From the NCBI RefSeq assembly GCF_023242475.1, contig NZ_JALJFG010000021.1, positions 33,532-97,531 on the forward strand: DNA of 64,000 bases, written 5' to 3'. Under the pieces are notes generated by a model. The model saw only the letters and a list, made by a program, of their open reading frames with translations, was not told where the DNA came from and did no database searches. This document shows, piece by piece, positions 63,966-64,000 of this stretch; position 1 is the stretch's first letter; each line of letters begins with the position of its first letter. Source of the DNA: Pseudomonas sp. MWU15-20650. GTDB taxonomy: Bacteria; Pseudomonadota; Gammaproteobacteria; Pseudomonadales; Pseudomonadaceae. The position numbers and the translations under genes are program-made.

Positions 63966-64000
63966 AAATGTGGGGGGGGCTTGCTCCCGATGGCAATGTG
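63966..64000. repeat. REP element, cut by the window edge
   Basis: gtggggggggcttgctcccg opens a REP unit of the same family as the copies at 12.9, 21.5 and 30.4-31.1 kb; its inverse partner lies beyond the window. Confidence 0.85.

Overview
The window looks like the chromosome of a Pseudomonas fluorescens-group bacterium. It is GC-rich, its core gene order (mrdA-rodA-mltB-rlpA-dacA-lipB-lipA, rimABK, rml-dctBD, hisP-type ABC operon) is the one known from pseudomonads, and it carries Pseudomonas-type REP palindromes (gtgggagggggcttgctcccgat type). No rRNA and no CRISPR array was seen. All functional calls come from reading motifs and family resemblance; no database search was run.

Layout. 1-12.9 kb: a DedA-family gene and mpg face a long plus-strand run for proline and NAD synthesis (proA, nadD), ribosome silencing and rRNA methylation (rsfS, rlmH), cell-wall elongation and remodelling (mrdA, rodA, mltB, rlpA, dacA) and lipoate synthesis (ybeD, lipB, lipA). 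12.9-24.9 kb: the rimA-rimB-rimK ribosome-modification/c-di-GMP operon, the redox/heat chaperones hslR and hslO, pckA, a Fic/YhfG-type toxin-antitoxin pair, a DUF2135-TPR protein, a RecQ-family helicase, a thioesterase and a glycine-zipper protein. 24.9-34.8 kb: an FdhF/YdeP-type molybdopterin oxidoreductase behind a strikingly shortened FdhD, kbp, yrfG, nudE-cysQ, a tandem array made by duplicating the cysQ 3' intergenic region, and the dctB-dctD two-component system. 34.8-49 kb: rmlBACD, a 969-residue kinase/barrel/aminotransferase fusion, aguA, a Fur-box-preceded TonB receptor, an OprD porin and an M48 protease.

49.1-56.1 kb is a genomic island of about 7 kb inserted at the 3' end of tRNA-Thr(TGT). 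A 17-bp copy of the tRNA 3' region lies at the far end, next to what looks like the original tRNA terminator. The island holds a P4-type integrase beside the tRNA, a second tyrosine recombinase, a segment with DnaA-box-like sites and long perfect inverted repeats, and a visibly AT-richer defence module: a thsB-like TIR gene plus a thsA-like two-TM/Macro gene (type II Thoeris arrangement), with a convergent third gene encoding another TIR protein with an unidentified C-terminal domain. This is the most interesting part of the window.

56.2-64 kb: an orphan BcsQ/WssA-like ATPase with no cellulose synthase beside it, a GSTCD-like methyltransferase coupled to a four-gene basic amino acid ABC transporter, and a gabP-like permease. 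REP elements recur throughout and continue past the right edge.
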